Shown: positions 1 through 9,100, numbered from the stretch's first letter. The stretch is DNA of 64,000 nucleotides from Pseudomonas pudica (GCF_015680405.1 NZ_JADLJS010000027.1:1-64000), one strand, 5' to 3'. Made by a program: numbers and translations. The notes: a model not told the origin generated them from the letters alone.

Positions 1-41
1 GCCCTCCCCGCCCACCCCCCCCCCCAAACAGTCTTATCCTT

Positions 42-58
42 GGGGGGTGCTGCCCCCC
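42..58. other. GC-rich hairpin in a poly-C edge region
   Basis: Six G (42-47) and six C (53-58) flank a TGCTG loop. A C-rich run at 11-25 precedes it, and half of a GCCGGC-type REP (about 58-80) follows. This may be the eroded end of a REP element or a terminator of a gene outside the window. No coding potential is seen in 1-127. Confidence 0.4.
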
Positions 59-127
59 CGGCGATAGGGCCCATACAGGCGATACATAAATCCGCTAGTC
101 TTGCTTATCCATTGAAGGAGCCAGTGC

Positions 128-1621
128 ATGTTCGAATCCGCAGAAATCGGCCACAGCATCGACAAGGAGGCTTACGACGCCGAGGTACCCGCTTTGCGCG
201 AGGCCCTGCTCGAAGCCCAGTACGAACTCAAGCAGCAGGCACGCTTCCCGGTGATCGTGCTGATCAACGGTATCGAAGGCGCCGGCAAGGGCGAGACGGT
301 CAAGCTGCTCAACGAGTGGATGGACCCGCGCATGATCGATGTGCTCACCTTCGACCAGCAGACCGACGAAGAACTGGCCCGCCCGCCGGCCTGGCGCTAC
401 TGGCGGGCCCTGCCACCGAAGGGGCGGATGGGCGTGTTCTTCGGCAACTGGTACAGCCAGATGCTGCAGGGGCGGGTGCACGGGGTGTTCAAGGATGCCG
501 TGCTCGACCAGGCCATCACCGGCGCCGAACGGCTGGAGGAGATGCTCTGCGACGAAGGTGCACTGATCATCAAGTTCTGGTTCCACCTGTCCAAGAAGCA
601 GATGAAGGCGCGGCTGAAGTCGCTCAAGGACGACCCGCTGCACAGCTGGAAGATCAGCCCGCTGGACTGGCAGCAGTCAAAAACCTACGACCGTTTCGTG
701 CGCTTTGGTGAGCGCGTGCTGCGCCGCACCAGCCGCGATTACGCGCCGTGGCATGTCATCGAGGGCGTCGACCCGAACTACCGCAGCCTGGCAGTAGGGC
801 GCATCCTGCTGGAAAGCCTGCAGGCGGCACTGGACAACAACCCCAAAGGCAAGCACCGGGGCAATGTCGCCCCGCTGGGCCGCAGCATCGACCAGCGCAG
901 CCTGCTCGGCGCGCTGGACATGACCCTGCGCCTGGACAAGCCCGACTACCAGGAGCAACTGGTCACCGAGCAGGCCCGCCTGGCCGGCCTGCTGCGCGAC
1001 AAGCACATGCGCCGGCATGCCCTGGTGGCGGTGTTCGAAGGCAACGACGCTGCCGGCAAGGGCGGTGCCATCCGCCGCGTGGCCGCCGCGCTGGACCCGC
1101 GCCAGTACCGCATCGTGCCGATTGCCGCGCCCACTGAAGAAGAACGCGCGCAGCCTTACCTGTGGCGGTTCTGGCGGCACATTCCGGCGCGTGGCAAGTT
1201 CACCATCTTTGACCGTTCCTGGTATGGCCGGGTGCTGGTGGAGCGGGTGGAAGGCTTCTGCAGCCCGGCCGACTGGATGCGTGCCTACAGCGAGATCAAC
1301 GATTTCGAGGAGCAGCTGGTGAATGCCGGCACGGTGGTGGTCAAGTTCTGGCTGGCGATCGACCAGCAGACCCAGCTGGAGCGTTTCGAAGAGCGCGAGC
1401 AGATCCCGTTCAAGCGCTACAAGATCACCGAGGACGACTGGCGCAACCGCGACAAGTGGGACGAGTATGTCCAGGCGGTGGGCGACATGGTCGACCGCAC
1501 CAGTACCGAGATTGCGCCGTGGACGCTGGTGGAGGCCAACGACAAGCGCTGGGCGCGAGTGAAGGTGTTGCGCACCATCAACCAGGCGCTTGAGGCGGCG
1601 TTTGCCAAGGACAAGAAATAA
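128..1621 (+). CDS. pap: polyphosphate:AMP phosphotransferase (two-domain PPK2)
   Basis: 497 aa. Cytoplasmic enzyme expected to phosphorylate AMP to ADP with inorganic polyphosphate. Two PPK2 P-loop domains are arranged in tandem: a Walker A motif GIEGAGKGE near residue 50 and a second, GNDAAGKGG, near residue 305. The second domain keeps the lid motif FDRSWYGRV; in the first the equivalent stretch reads FFGNWYSQM, so the C-terminal half is probably the catalytic one. The length fits the two-domain class rather than the roughly 300 aa single-domain PPK2. The start is set by a GAAGGAG Shine-Dalgarno (SD) sequence 7 bases before the ATG. It stands alone, with a REP pair immediately downstream. 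Family assignment is secure; the gene symbol is from recollection. Confidence 0.92.
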   Translation: MFESAEIGHSIDKEAYDAEVPALREALLEAQYELKQQARFPVIVLINGIEGAGKGETVKLLNEWMDPRMIDVLTFDQQTDEELARPPAWRYWRALPPKGRMGVFFGNWYSQMLQGRVHGVFKDAVLDQAITGAERLEEMLCDEGALIIKFWFHLSKKQMKARLKSLKDDPLHSWKISPLDWQQSKTYDRFVRFGERVLRRTSRDYAPWHVIEGVDPNYRSLAVGRILLESLQAALDNNPKGKHRGNVAPLGRSIDQRSLLGALDMTLRLDKPDYQEQLVTEQARLAGLLRDKHMRRHALVAVFEGNDAAGKGGAIRRVAAALDPRQYRIVPIAAPTEEERAQPYLWRFWRHIPARGKFTIFDRSWYGRVLVERVEGFCSPADWMRAYSEINDFEEQLVNAGTVVVKFWLAIDQQTQLERFEEREQIPFKRYKITEDDWRNRDKWDEYVQAVGDMVDRTSTEIAPWTLVEANDKRWARVKVLRTINQALEAAFAKDKK

Positions 1622-1636
1622 TCGAAGTTCCTGTTT

Positions 1637-1748
1637 GCCTGTGCCGGCCTCTTCGCGGGTGAACCCGCTCCCACAGGAATACCACAGGGCTGAATGTTGT
1701 GTGATCCCTGTGGGAGCGGGTTTACCCGCGAAGAGGCCAGAACAGGCA
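1637..1748. repeat. REP pair (CGGG..CCCG type), inverted
   Basis: Two REP units in opposite orientation (1637-1677 and 1708-1748). Each has the core palindrome GCGGGTNNACCCGC with a CTCCCACAGG extension, and they are separated by about 30 bases. It matches the P. putida REP consensus as I recall it. It lies after pap and could act as a transcript end or gyrase site. Confidence 0.85.
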
Positions 1749-1875
1749 GCACACCCGCCAAGCCATGCCGCAGAAGAATGACCTGATGAATTCTTTTCTC
1801 GGCACTTGCCACCGTCCCCGTCCTCCAAGCCCGTAGAATTCAACTACCCCCACCACGGGCTTGATCGAGGATTTT

Positions 1876-2838
1876 ATGCACACCATTACCGGCCGCTGGG
1901 GCTATGGGCTGTTCCTGGCACTTCTGACTGCGCTGCTCTGGGGCATCCTGCCGATCAAGCTCAAGCAGGTGCTGCAGGTGGTCGACCCGGTCACCGTCAC
2001 CTGGTACCGCCTGCTGGTTTCCGGTGGCCTGCTGTTCGCCTGGCTGGCCGCCAAGCGCAGGTTGCCTTCCTTCAGCAAACTGGCGCCCAAGGGCAAAGGC
2101 CTGGTGGTAGTGGCCGTGTTCGGCCTGATGGGCAACTACGTGCTGTACCTGATCGGCCTGAACCTGCTAAGCCCGGGCACCGCGCAACTGGTCGTGCAGA
2201 TCGGCCCGGTGCTGTTGCTGGTGGCCAGCGTGTTCGTGTTCCGCGAGCGTTTCAGCCTGGGGCAGGGCGTGGGCCTGCTGATCCTGCTGACGGGGTTCGG
2301 GCTGTTTTTCAACCAGCGCCTGGAAGAGCTGCTGACCTCGCTCGGTACCTACACCACCGGCGTGCTGACCATCCTGCTGGCTACCAGTGTCTGGGTGTTC
2401 TATGCGCTCAGCCAGAAGCAACTGCTGACTGTATGGCATTCGCAGCAGGTAATGATGGTGATCTACCTCAGCTGCGCCGCGCTGCTGACGCCTTGGGCCC
2501 ACCCCTTGGAGGCGTTGCAGCTGACCCCGGTTCAAGGCTGGCTGTTGCTGGCCTGTTGCCTGAACACCCTGGTGGCCTACGGCGCGTTCGCCGAGGCGCT
2601 GGCGCACTGGGAGGCGTCGCGGGTGAGTGCCACTCTGGCGCTGACCCCGCTGGTGACCTTCGTCGCGGTGGCGCTGGCGGCGTTGGTGTGGCCTGAGTAC
2701 GTGCACGCCGAGGACATCAATGCCCTGGGCTATGTGGGGGCGGTGACCGTGGTGCTGGGCTCTGCGTTGGTGGCGCTGGGGCCTTCGCTGGTGGCCGGGT
2801 GGCGAGCCCGCAGGGCGCGGTTGGCCCAGGTTAATTGA
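1876..2838 (+). CDS. EamA/DMT-family permease (RarD-like)
   Basis: 320 aa inner-membrane protein with about ten hydrophobic helices in two EamA repeats: residues about 8-140 and 150-300. The opening GLFLALLTALLWGILPI and the later VTWYRLLVSGG are typical of the drug/metabolite transporter superfamily. The substrate cannot be read from the sequence. I chose ATG 1876 because GAGGA lies 5 bases upstream; an in-frame TTG at 1861 has no better site. It is monocistronic, flanked by REP pairs on both sides, and convergent with fumC. Confidence 0.85.
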   Translation: MHTITGRWGYGLFLALLTALLWGILPIKLKQVLQVVDPVTVTWYRLLVSGGLLFAWLAAKRRLPSFSKLAPKGKGLVVVAVFGLMGNYVLYLIGLNLLSPGTAQLVVQIGPVLLLVASVFVFRERFSLGQGVGLLILLTGFGLFFNQRLEELLTSLGTYTTGVLTILLATSVWVFYALSQKQLLTVWHSQQVMMVIYLSCAALLTPWAHPLEALQLTPVQGWLLLACCLNTLVAYGAFAEALAHWEASRVSATLALTPLVTFVAVALAALVWPEYVHAEDINALGYVGAVTVVLGSALVALGPSLVAGWRARRARLAQVN

Positions 2839-2840
2839 TC

Positions 2841-2950
2841 GCCTGTAATGGCCCCATCGCCGGCAAGCCACTCCCACGGGATTACCACAGGCCTGAGCAT
2901 TATGGGGAACCTGTGGGAGCCGGCTTGCCGGCGATAGGGCCAGTACAGGC
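2841..2950. repeat. REP pair (GCCGGC type), inverted
   Basis: Two inverted units with cores ATCGCCGGCAAGCC and GGCTTGCCGGCGAT plus the CTCCCAC extension, bounded by GCCTGTA and TACAGGC. It sits between the convergent EamA and fumC genes, where it may terminate both transcripts. Confidence 0.85.
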
Positions 2951-2960
2951 AATGAAGAAC

Positions 2961-4355
2961 TTAGCCCTTGCCCCCCGGAGCCAGCATGTTCTCCGGCCTC
3001 ACCCACTGGTCGAACTGCTCATTGGTCAGGTACTTCAACTCCAGTGCCGCTTCGCGCAAGGTCTTGCCTTCGCCATAGGCCTTCTTGGCAATTTCCGCCG
3101 CCTTGTCGTAGCCAATATGCGGGTTCAGCGCCGTCACCAGCATCAGCCCACGTTCCAGGTGCGCCTTCATCTGCTCGGCATCCGGCTCGATGCCCGCCAC
3201 GCAGTGCTGCTGGAAGTTGCGGCAGCCGTCAGCCAGCAACTCGATCGACTGCAGCAGGTTGTGGATGATCACCGGCTTGAACACGTTCAGTTGCAAATGC
3301 CCCTGGCTGGCGGCAAAGCCGATCGCCGCGTCGTTGCCCAGCACCTGGCAGGCCAGCATCGACAGCGCTTCGCACTGGGTCGGGTTGACCTTGCCTGGCA
3401 TGATCGAGCTGCCCGGCTCGTTGGCCGGCAGGCGTACCTCGGCCAGCCCGGCGCGCGGGCCGGAACCCAGCAGGCGCAAATCGTTGGCGATTTTCATCAG
3501 GGCCACGGCCAGGGTTTTCAGGGCGCCGGCCAGGCTGGTCAGCGGCTCGTGGCCGGCGAGGGCAGCGAACTTGTTCGGCGCAGTGACGAACGGCAGGCCG
3601 GACAGCGCCGCCAGCTCGGCGGCGATGGCTTCGGCAAAACCATGCGGGGCGTTGAGGCCGGTACCCACGGCAGTGCCGCCCTGGGCCAGTTCGCACACCG
3701 CCGGCAGGGTGGCGCGGATGGCACGCTGGGCGTAGTCGAGCTGGGCGACGAAGGCCGACACTTCCTGGCCGAAGGTGATCGGCGTGGCGTCCATCATGTG
3801 CGTGCGGCCGGTCTTTACCAGCTTGTGGTGGCGTGCCGACAGCTCGGCCAGCCCCGAGGACAGCTCGGCGATGGCCGGCAGCAGCTTGTCGTGCACCGCG
3901 TGCGCCGCAGCGATGTGCATGGCGGTGGGGAAGCAGTCGTTGGAACTCTGTGAGCGGTTGACGTGGTCGTTGGGGTGCACGGGCGCCTTGCCGCCACGGC
4001 CCTTGCCGGCCAGTTCGTTGGCCCGCCCGGCGATCACTTCGTTGACGTTCATGTTGCTCTGCGTGCCGCTGCCGGTCTGCCAGACCACCAGCGGGAACTG
4101 GTCGTCATGCTGGCCGCCCAGCACTTCGTCGGCGGCCTGTTCGATCAGCCGGGCGATGTCGGCTGGCAAGTCGCCGTTACGGTCGTTTACGCGTGCTGCG
4201 GCCTTCTTGATCAGCGCCAGGGCGTGCAGCACCGCGATGGGCATGCGTTCCTTGCCAATGGCGAAGTTGATGAGCGAACGCTGGGTCTGCGCACCCCAGT
4301 AGGCGTCCTCAGGAACTTCGACCGGGCCCAGGCTGTCTGTCTCGATACGGCTCAT
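2961..4355 (-). CDS. fumC: class II fumarate hydratase
   Basis: 464 aa. Heat-stable, iron-independent fumarase of the TCA cycle, cytosolic homotetramer. The superfamily signature GSSIMPGKVNP is present, with the upstream motifs TGSGTQSNMN, HPNDHVNRSQSSND and TGRTHMMDATP that build the active site. The length is normal for FumC. The start is the ATG ending at 4355, preceded by AGGAGTG on the minus strand; the reading frame runs on to 4511 but that extension would cover the divergent promoter. In P. aeruginosa a fumC paralogue sits next to bolA in the same order (recollection). Neighbour DUF2059 is divergent. Confidence 0.95.
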   Translation of the reverse strand: MSRIETDSLGPVEVPEDAYWGAQTQRSLINFAIGKERMPIAVLHALALIKKAAARVNDRNGDLPADIARLIEQAADEVLGGQHDDQFPLVVWQTGSGTQSNMNVNEVIAGRANELAGKGRGGKAPVHPNDHVNRSQSSNDCFPTAMHIAAAHAVHDKLLPAIAELSSGLAELSARHHKLVKTGRTHMMDATPITFGQEVSAFVAQLDYAQRAIRATLPAVCELAQGGTAVGTGLNAPHGFAEAIAAELAALSGLPFVTAPNKFAALAGHEPLTSLAGALKTLAVALMKIANDLRLLGSGPRAGLAEVRLPANEPGSSIMPGKVNPTQCEALSMLACQVLGNDAAIGFAASQGHLQLNVFKPVIIHNLLQSIELLADGCRNFQQHCVAGIEPDAEQMKAHLERGLMLVTALNPHIGYDKAAEIAKKAYGEGKTLREAALELKYLTNEQFDQWVRPENMLAPGGKG

Positions 4356-4510
4356 TCTGTACTCACTCCTGTGTAGTTCGAAATCGCAGTTTAGGCCCTG
4401 ATTCGACCGAGCGGTTCCGTCGCTCGTCGTGCCACTTGAGCACATCGCCACCACGGCGCAGAATGCTCTACTCTGAGGTACCCGCCTCCCTCTCTTCTGA
4501 AGGAAATGCA
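4356..4510. promoter_or_regulatory. divergent promoter region fumC / DUF2059 gene
   Basis: 155-base gap between two divergent starts. It must hold both promoters, but I cannot assign -35/-10 boxes with confidence. An AAGGAA ribosome site precedes the plus-strand gene. Confidence 0.5.
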
Positions 4511-5035
4511 ATGACCCGTCTCCGTGTCCTTTGTGCCGCCGTTGCCCTGGCTTGCGCCAGCGGCCAGGTACTCGCTGCCACCGCCAGCCACAACGCTGCT
4601 GCCGAGAAATTCCTGACCCTGGCCAACGCCGACAAGCTGGGCACCCCGGTGTACATGCAGGTCCAGCAGATGTTCGCCCAGCGTTTCGCCCAGACCAAGG
4701 CCCCGGCCACCAAGCAGCCGGTGCTGGAAAGCTACCAGGCCAAGGCCAACGCCGCGCTGGACAACGCCATCGGCTGGAACAAGCTGAAGCCGAAGATGGT
4801 CGACCTTTACACCCAGACCTTCACCGAGCAGGAGCTCAAGGACCTGGTCAAGTTCTACGAATCGCCGCTGGGCAAGAAAGTGCTGCGCGAAATGCCCAAG
4901 GTCACCCAGCAGTCGGCCCAGCTGACCCAGCAGAGCCTGGAGCCAGCGGTACCGGTGGTGAACAAGCTGCTGGACGACATGACCAAGGAACTGGACCCGA
5001 ACGCTGGCAAGGCCGCCGCCCCGGCGAAGAAGTGA
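4511..5035 (+). CDS. DUF2059 periplasmic protein
   Basis: 174 aa. The N-terminus carries a Sec signal peptide: basic MTRLR, a hydrophobic core to about residue 18, and a likely cut after QVLA-A near residues 22-24. The mature part has the DUF2059 signature, a helical domain ending in LKDLVKFYESPLGKKVL (residues about 115-131), and a Lys/Ala-rich tail. Function is unknown in the family. The bolA start lies 10 bases downstream, suggesting co-transcription. Confidence 0.85.
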   Translation: MTRLRVLCAAVALACASGQVLAATASHNAAAEKFLTLANADKLGTPVYMQVQQMFAQRFAQTKAPATKQPVLESYQAKANAALDNAIGWNKLKPKMVDLYTQTFTEQELKDLVKFYESPLGKKVLREMPKVTQQSAQLTQQSLEPAVPVVNKLLDDMTKELDPNAGKAAAPAKK

Positions 5036-5045
5036 GTACGCCGCG

Positions 5046-5342
5046 ATGACCATGCAACAGCGTATCGAACAGCAGCTGGCCGCCCTGGCGCCGCAACACC
5101 TGCAAGTGCTCAATGAAAGCCACATGCACAGTCGTGGTCAGGAGACCCACTACAAGGCAGTGATCGTCAGCGAGCAGTTTGCCGGGTTGAACAGCGTCAA
5201 GCGCCACCAGAAGGTGTACGCCACCATGGGTGAGCTGATGGGCGAGATCCATGCCCTGGCCATCCACACCTACACCGCCGAAGAGTGGGCCAAGGTCGGC
5301 GTGGCACCGGCCTCGCCGGTGTGCGCGGGCGGCGGGCACTGA
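5046..5342 (+). CDS. bolA: BolA family protein
   Basis: 98 aa, usual size for BolA. The class II KH-like fold is recognisable from LNESHMHSRG (residues about 22-31), FAGLNSVKRHQKVYATMG (about 45-62) and the invariant C-terminal helix with HALAIHTYTAEEW. The conserved His in the NSVKRHQ segment is the ligand BolA uses with monothiol glutaredoxins to bind a [2Fe-2S] cluster. Likely roles are iron-sulfur trafficking and stress morphology. It starts 10 bases after the DUF2059 gene. The tail after about residue 85 is short and low-complexity. Confidence 0.93.
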   Translation: MTMQQRIEQQLAALAPQHLQVLNESHMHSRGQETHYKAVIVSEQFAGLNSVKRHQKVYATMGELMGEIHALAIHTYTAEEWAKVGVAPASPVCAGGGH

Positions 5343-5383
5343 AACCTTGCTGTTGTTCTGGTAGAATCCGCAACATCCCAAAA

Positions 5384-5503
5384 GGGGGCTGCTGTGCAGC
5401 CCATCGCCGGCAAGCCGGCTCCCACAGGTAAAGTGCCCTTCTTGAGTGTGGCGCAATACCTGTGGGAGCTGGCTTGCCGGCGATGGGGCGCGCAGCGGCC
5501 CCC
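5384..5503. repeat. REP pair (GCCGGC type) with extended outer arms
   Basis: Inverted REP units flanked by outer complementary arms GGGGGCTGCTGTGCAGC and GCGCAGCGGCCCCC, so the whole element can fold into one long hairpin. It separates bolA from trhO. Confidence 0.85.
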
Positions 5504-5562
5504 TGTTTCTTGTGTAACCCGGTCCGCCCCTTACGAGGGCAACCACCTGGAGATTCTGCTTC

Positions 5563-6495
5563 ATGTCCCAAACCATCGTCGTCGCGGCGCTGTACAAGTT
5601 CGTCACCCTGGAAGACTACGTCGAGCTGCGCGAGCCGCTGCTCCAGACCATGCTCGACAACAACGTCAAGGGCACCCTGCTGCTGGCTCACGAGGGCATC
5701 AACGGCACCGTGTCGGCCACCCGCGAAGGCATCGACGGCCTGCTGGCCTGGCTGCGCAAAGACCCGCGTCTGGCCGATGTCGACCACAAGGAATCGTACT
5801 GCGACGAACAGCCGTTCTATCGCACCAAGGTCAAGCTCAAGAAAGAGATCGTCACCCTCGGTGTACCGGGCGTGGACCCGAACAAGGCAGTCGGCACCTA
5901 CGTCGAGCCCAAGGACTGGAACGCGCTGATCAGCGACCCGGAAGTGCTGCTGATCGACACCCGCAACGACTACGAAGTGGCCATCGGTACCTTCAAGGGC
6001 GCCATCGACCCGAAGACCGAAACCTTCCGCGAGTTCCCCGATTACATCAAGGCCAACTTCGACCCCAGCAAGCACAAGAAGGTTGCCATGTTCTGCACCG
6101 GCGGTATCCGTTGCGAAAAAGCCTCCAGCTACATGCTCGGTGAAGGCTTCGAGGCGGTCTATCATCTTAAGGGCGGCATCCTGAAATACTTCGAGGAAGT
6201 GCCTCAGGAAGAAAGCCTGTGGGACGGCGACTGCTTCGTCTTCGACAACCGAGTCACGGTGCGTCATGACCTGAGCGAAGGCGAGTACGACCAGTGCCAC
6301 GCCTGCCGCCACCCGATCAATGCAGAGGAGCGCGCGTCCGAGCACTATTCGCCAGGTGTCAGCTGCCCGCATTGCTGGGACACCCTGAGCGAAAAGACCC
6401 GGCGTAGCGCCATCGACCGGCAGAAGCAGATCGAGCTGGCCAAGGCCCGCAACCTGCCGCACCCGATCGGTTACAACTACAAAGCCGAGGCTTGA
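5563..6495 (+). CDS. trhO: tRNA uridine 5-hydroxylase, rhodanese family (TrhO/YceA)
   Basis: 310 aa. TrhO carries out oxygen-dependent hydroxylation of wobble U34 to ho5U in tRNAs. The N-terminal about 100 residues form the ferredoxin-like UPF0176 domain. A rhodanese domain (about 120-220) has the loop FCTGGIRCEK with the catalytic Cys. A Cys-rich tail (CHACRHP near 247, CPHC near 270) looks like a zinc site. Length and layout match E. coli YceA. The DsbA-like gene begins 3 bases after the stop, so they are probably co-transcribed. Confidence 0.92.
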   Translation: MSQTIVVAALYKFVTLEDYVELREPLLQTMLDNNVKGTLLLAHEGINGTVSATREGIDGLLAWLRKDPRLADVDHKESYCDEQPFYRTKVKLKKEIVTLGVPGVDPNKAVGTYVEPKDWNALISDPEVLLIDTRNDYEVAIGTFKGAIDPKTETFREFPDYIKANFDPSKHKKVAMFCTGGIRCEKASSYMLGEGFEAVYHLKGGILKYFEEVPQEESLWDGDCFVFDNRVTVRHDLSEGEYDQCHACRHPINAEERASEHYSPGVSCPHCWDTLSEKTRRSAIDRQKQIELAKARNLPHPIGYNYKAEA

Positions 6496-6498
6496 TGC

Positions 6499-7131
6499 AT
6501 GTCTGCACGCCTGATTTATGTGATGGACCCGATGTGCTCCTGGTGCTGGGGTTTTGCACCCGTGGCAGCGGCCCTGATCGCCCAGGCGCGTGATGCAGGT
6601 GTGCCCACCCACCTGGTGCCGGGCGGGCTGCGTACCGGCGGCAGTGCCCTGGACAGCTCTACCCGCAAGTACATCCTCGAGCACTGGCAGGCGGTGGCCG
6701 ATGCCACCGGCCAGCCGTTCCGCTTCGAGGGGGCCATGCCCGACGGCTTCGTCTACGACACCGAGCCGGCCTGCCGTGCCCTGGTCAGCGCCCGCGAACT
6801 GGACGCCGAGCGCGTCTGGCCGCTGCTGGCGCTGATCCAGCGTTCGTTCTACGAGCAGGGCGTGGACGTGACCGTTGCACCGCATCTGGTCGACCTGGCC
6901 GAACAGGCGGGCTTCGACCGCCCCGTGTTCGCCGAGGCCTTCGCCCGTGCCGACACCCGCGCCGCCACTGCAGCCGATTTCAGCTGGGCCCAGGACCTGG
7001 GCATCGCCGGTTTCCCGACCTTGCTTGCCGAACGTAATGGCCAGCTGGCCCTGCTGACCAACGGCTACCAGCCGCTGGAGCGCCTGCAACCCTTGCTCGG
7101 CCGCTGGCTGCAGCAGGCCGCCTGTGCTTGA
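6499..7131 (+). CDS. DsbA family (FrnE-like) thioredoxin-fold protein
   Basis: 210 aa. The N-terminal YVMDPMCSWCWGF carries a CxxC (CSWC) at the start of the first helix, then a helical insertion, then a cis-Pro loop GIAGFPTLL near residues 167-175, as in the DsbA/FrnE group. There is no signal peptide, so it is probably a cytoplasmic oxidoreductase or glutathione S-transferase kappa-like enzyme. It overlaps the ABC transporter start by 8 bases, so it is translationally coupled. Substrate unknown. Confidence 0.85.
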   Translation: MSARLIYVMDPMCSWCWGFAPVAAALIAQARDAGVPTHLVPGGLRTGGSALDSSTRKYILEHWQAVADATGQPFRFEGAMPDGFVYDTEPACRALVSARELDAERVWPLLALIQRSFYEQGVDVTVAPHLVDLAEQAGFDRPVFAEAFARADTRAATAADFSWAQDLGIAGFPTLLAERNGQLALLTNGYQPLERLQPLLGRWLQQAACA

Positions 7132-8956
7132 TGTGCCTGGGTCACCCGACCCGGTGCCGGGCAAGCCTCACACTGCGGCCGATCGACTGAGCTGGGCGGA
7201 AATCCGCCGCCTGGCCCTGCATCACAAAAAAAACCTCTGGTCCGCCAACCTCATCGCCGTATTGGCGGCCTGCTGCAGCGTGCCTATCCCGCTGCTGCTG
7301 CCGCTGCTGGTGGACGAAGTGCTGCTGGGCCATGGCGATGCCGCGCTGAAGTGGATGAACCACCTGCTGCCGTCCAACTGGCAGGTGGCGGCAGGTTACA
7401 TCGGCCTGATGTTGCTGCTGACCCTGTGCCTGCGCCTGGCCGCCCTGGCATTCAACGTGCTCCAGGCCAAGCTGTTCGCCGGCCTGGCCAAGGACATCGT
7501 CTACCGCCTGCGCATTCGCCTGATCGAGCGGCTCAAGCGCATCTCGCTGAAGGAATACGAAAGCCTGGGCAGCGGTACGGTGACCACCCACCTGGTCACC
7601 GACCTGGACACCCTCGACAAGTTTGTCGGCGAAACCCTGAGCCGCTTCCTGGTGGCCATGCTGACCCTGACCGGCACGGCGGCCATCCTGATCTGGATGC
7701 ACTGGCAGCTGGCCTTGCTGATATTGCTGTTCAACCCGCTGGTTATCTACTTCACGGTGCAGTTGGGCAAGCGCGTCAAACACCTGAAAAAGCTCGAGAA
7801 CGACAGCACCGCACGCTTTACCCAGGCGCTGGCGGAAACCCTCGACGCCATTCAGGAGATCCGCGCCGGCAACCGCCAGGGCTATTTCCTCGGTCGCCTT
7901 GGCCTGCGCGCCCGCGAAGTGCGTGACTACGCAGTGGATTCGCAATGGAAGAGCGACGCCAGCGGCCGCGCCAGTGGCCTGCTGTTCCAGTTCGGCATCG
8001 ATATCTTCCGCGCCGCGGCCATGCTTACCGTGCTGTTCTCCGACCTGTCGATCGGCCAGATGCTCGCGGTGTTCAGCTACCTGTGGTTCATGATCGGCCC
8101 GGTGGAGCAGCTGCTCAACCTGCAATATGCCTATTACGCCGCCGGTGGTGCGCTGAGCCGCCTCAACGAACTGTTGGCACGCGACGACGAGCCGCAGTAC
8201 CCGGCTGCCAGCGATCCGTTCGCCGGCCGCGAGACGGTGGGCATCGAAGTGCGCGACCTGCGCTTTGCCTATGCCGAAGAGCCGGTGCTCGAGCACCTCG
8301 ACCTGTCCATCGCCCCGGGCGAGAAGGTGGCGATCGTCGGCGCCAGCGGTGGTGGCAAGAGCACCCTGGTGCAGCTGCTTCTGGGCCTTTATAGCGCCCA
8401 GGCCGGCACCATCCGCTTTGGCGGTGCCAGCCTGCAGGAAATCGGCCTGGAAACCCTGCGTGAAAACGTCGCGGTAGTGTTGCAGCACCCGTCGTTGTTC
8501 AACGACACCGTGCGCGCCAACCTGACCATGGGCCGTGACTGCAGCGACGAGGCCTGCTGGCAGGCGCTGCGCATTGCCCAGCTTGATGCGACCATCGCCG
8601 CCCTGCCGCAGGGCCTGGACAGTGTGGTGGGGCGCTCCGGCGTGCGCTTGTCCGGTGGCCAGCGGCAGCGCCTGGCCATTGCCCGCATGGTGCTGGCCGA
8701 ACCCAAGGTGGTGATCCTCGACGAGGCCACCTCGGCCCTGGATGCTGCCACCGAATACAACCTGCACCAGGCCCTGGCGCGCTTCCTCAGCGGCCGCACC
8801 ACACTGATCATCGCCCACCGCCTGTCGGCGGTGAAACAGGCCGACCGGGTGCTGGTGTTCGATGGCGGGCATGTGGCCGAGGATGGTGACCACCAGCAGC
8901 TGATTGCCGAGGGTGGGTTGTATGCCAAGTTGTATGGGCACCTGCAGCAGAGCTGA
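7124..8956 (+). CDS. ABC exporter, fused permease and ATPase (MsbA type)
   Basis: 610 aa half-transporter. The six-helix exporter domain covers about residues 30-330. The nucleotide-binding domain covers about 370-605 with Walker A GASGGGKST, signature LSGGQRQRLAIARM, Walker B VVILDEATSALD and the H-loop IIAHRLS. It would work as a homodimer in the inner membrane. The cargo is not deducible; lipid or peptide export is usual. The GTG start lies inside the preceding gene. In P. aeruginosa an ABC fusion of this kind sits just upstream of rbdA (recollection), as here. Confidence 0.9.
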   Translation: MLDVPGSPDPVPGKPHTAADRLSWAEIRRLALHHKKNLWSANLIAVLAACCSVPIPLLLPLLVDEVLLGHGDAALKWMNHLLPSNWQVAAGYIGLMLLLTLCLRLAALAFNVLQAKLFAGLAKDIVYRLRIRLIERLKRISLKEYESLGSGTVTTHLVTDLDTLDKFVGETLSRFLVAMLTLTGTAAILIWMHWQLALLILLFNPLVIYFTVQLGKRVKHLKKLENDSTARFTQALAETLDAIQEIRAGNRQGYFLGRLGLRAREVRDYAVDSQWKSDASGRASGLLFQFGIDIFRAAAMLTVLFSDLSIGQMLAVFSYLWFMIGPVEQLLNLQYAYYAAGGALSRLNELLARDDEPQYPAASDPFAGRETVGIEVRDLRFAYAEEPVLEHLDLSIAPGEKVAIVGASGGGKSTLVQLLLGLYSAQAGTIRFGGASLQEIGLETLRENVAVVLQHPSLFNDTVRANLTMGRDCSDEACWQALRIAQLDATIAALPQGLDSVVGRSGVRLSGGQRQRLAIARMVLAEPKVVILDEATSALDAATEYNLHQALARFLSGRTTLIIAHRLSAVKQADRVLVFDGGHVAEDGDHQQLIAEGGLYAKLYGHLQQS

Positions 8957-8962
8957 GTTTGT

Positions 8963-9080
8963 GGGGGCCCTATCGCCGGCAAGCCAGCTCCTAAAGGATT
9001 ACCACATGCCTGAGCATTGTGGGGTACCTGTGGGAGCTGGCCTGCCGGCGATAGGGCCGGGAAGGCCGTGCAGGCCCCCG
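8963..9080. repeat. REP pair (GCCGGC type), inverted
   Basis: Inverted units with cores ATCGCCGGCAAGCC and GGCCTGCCGGCGAT. Outer arms GGGGGCCCTAT and ATAGGGCC, then GCAGGCCCCC, extend the stem. It lies between the ABC exporter and the GGDEF/EAL gene. Confidence 0.8.
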
Positions 9081-9100
9081 GGTTCCCTGTCATAAAAAAC

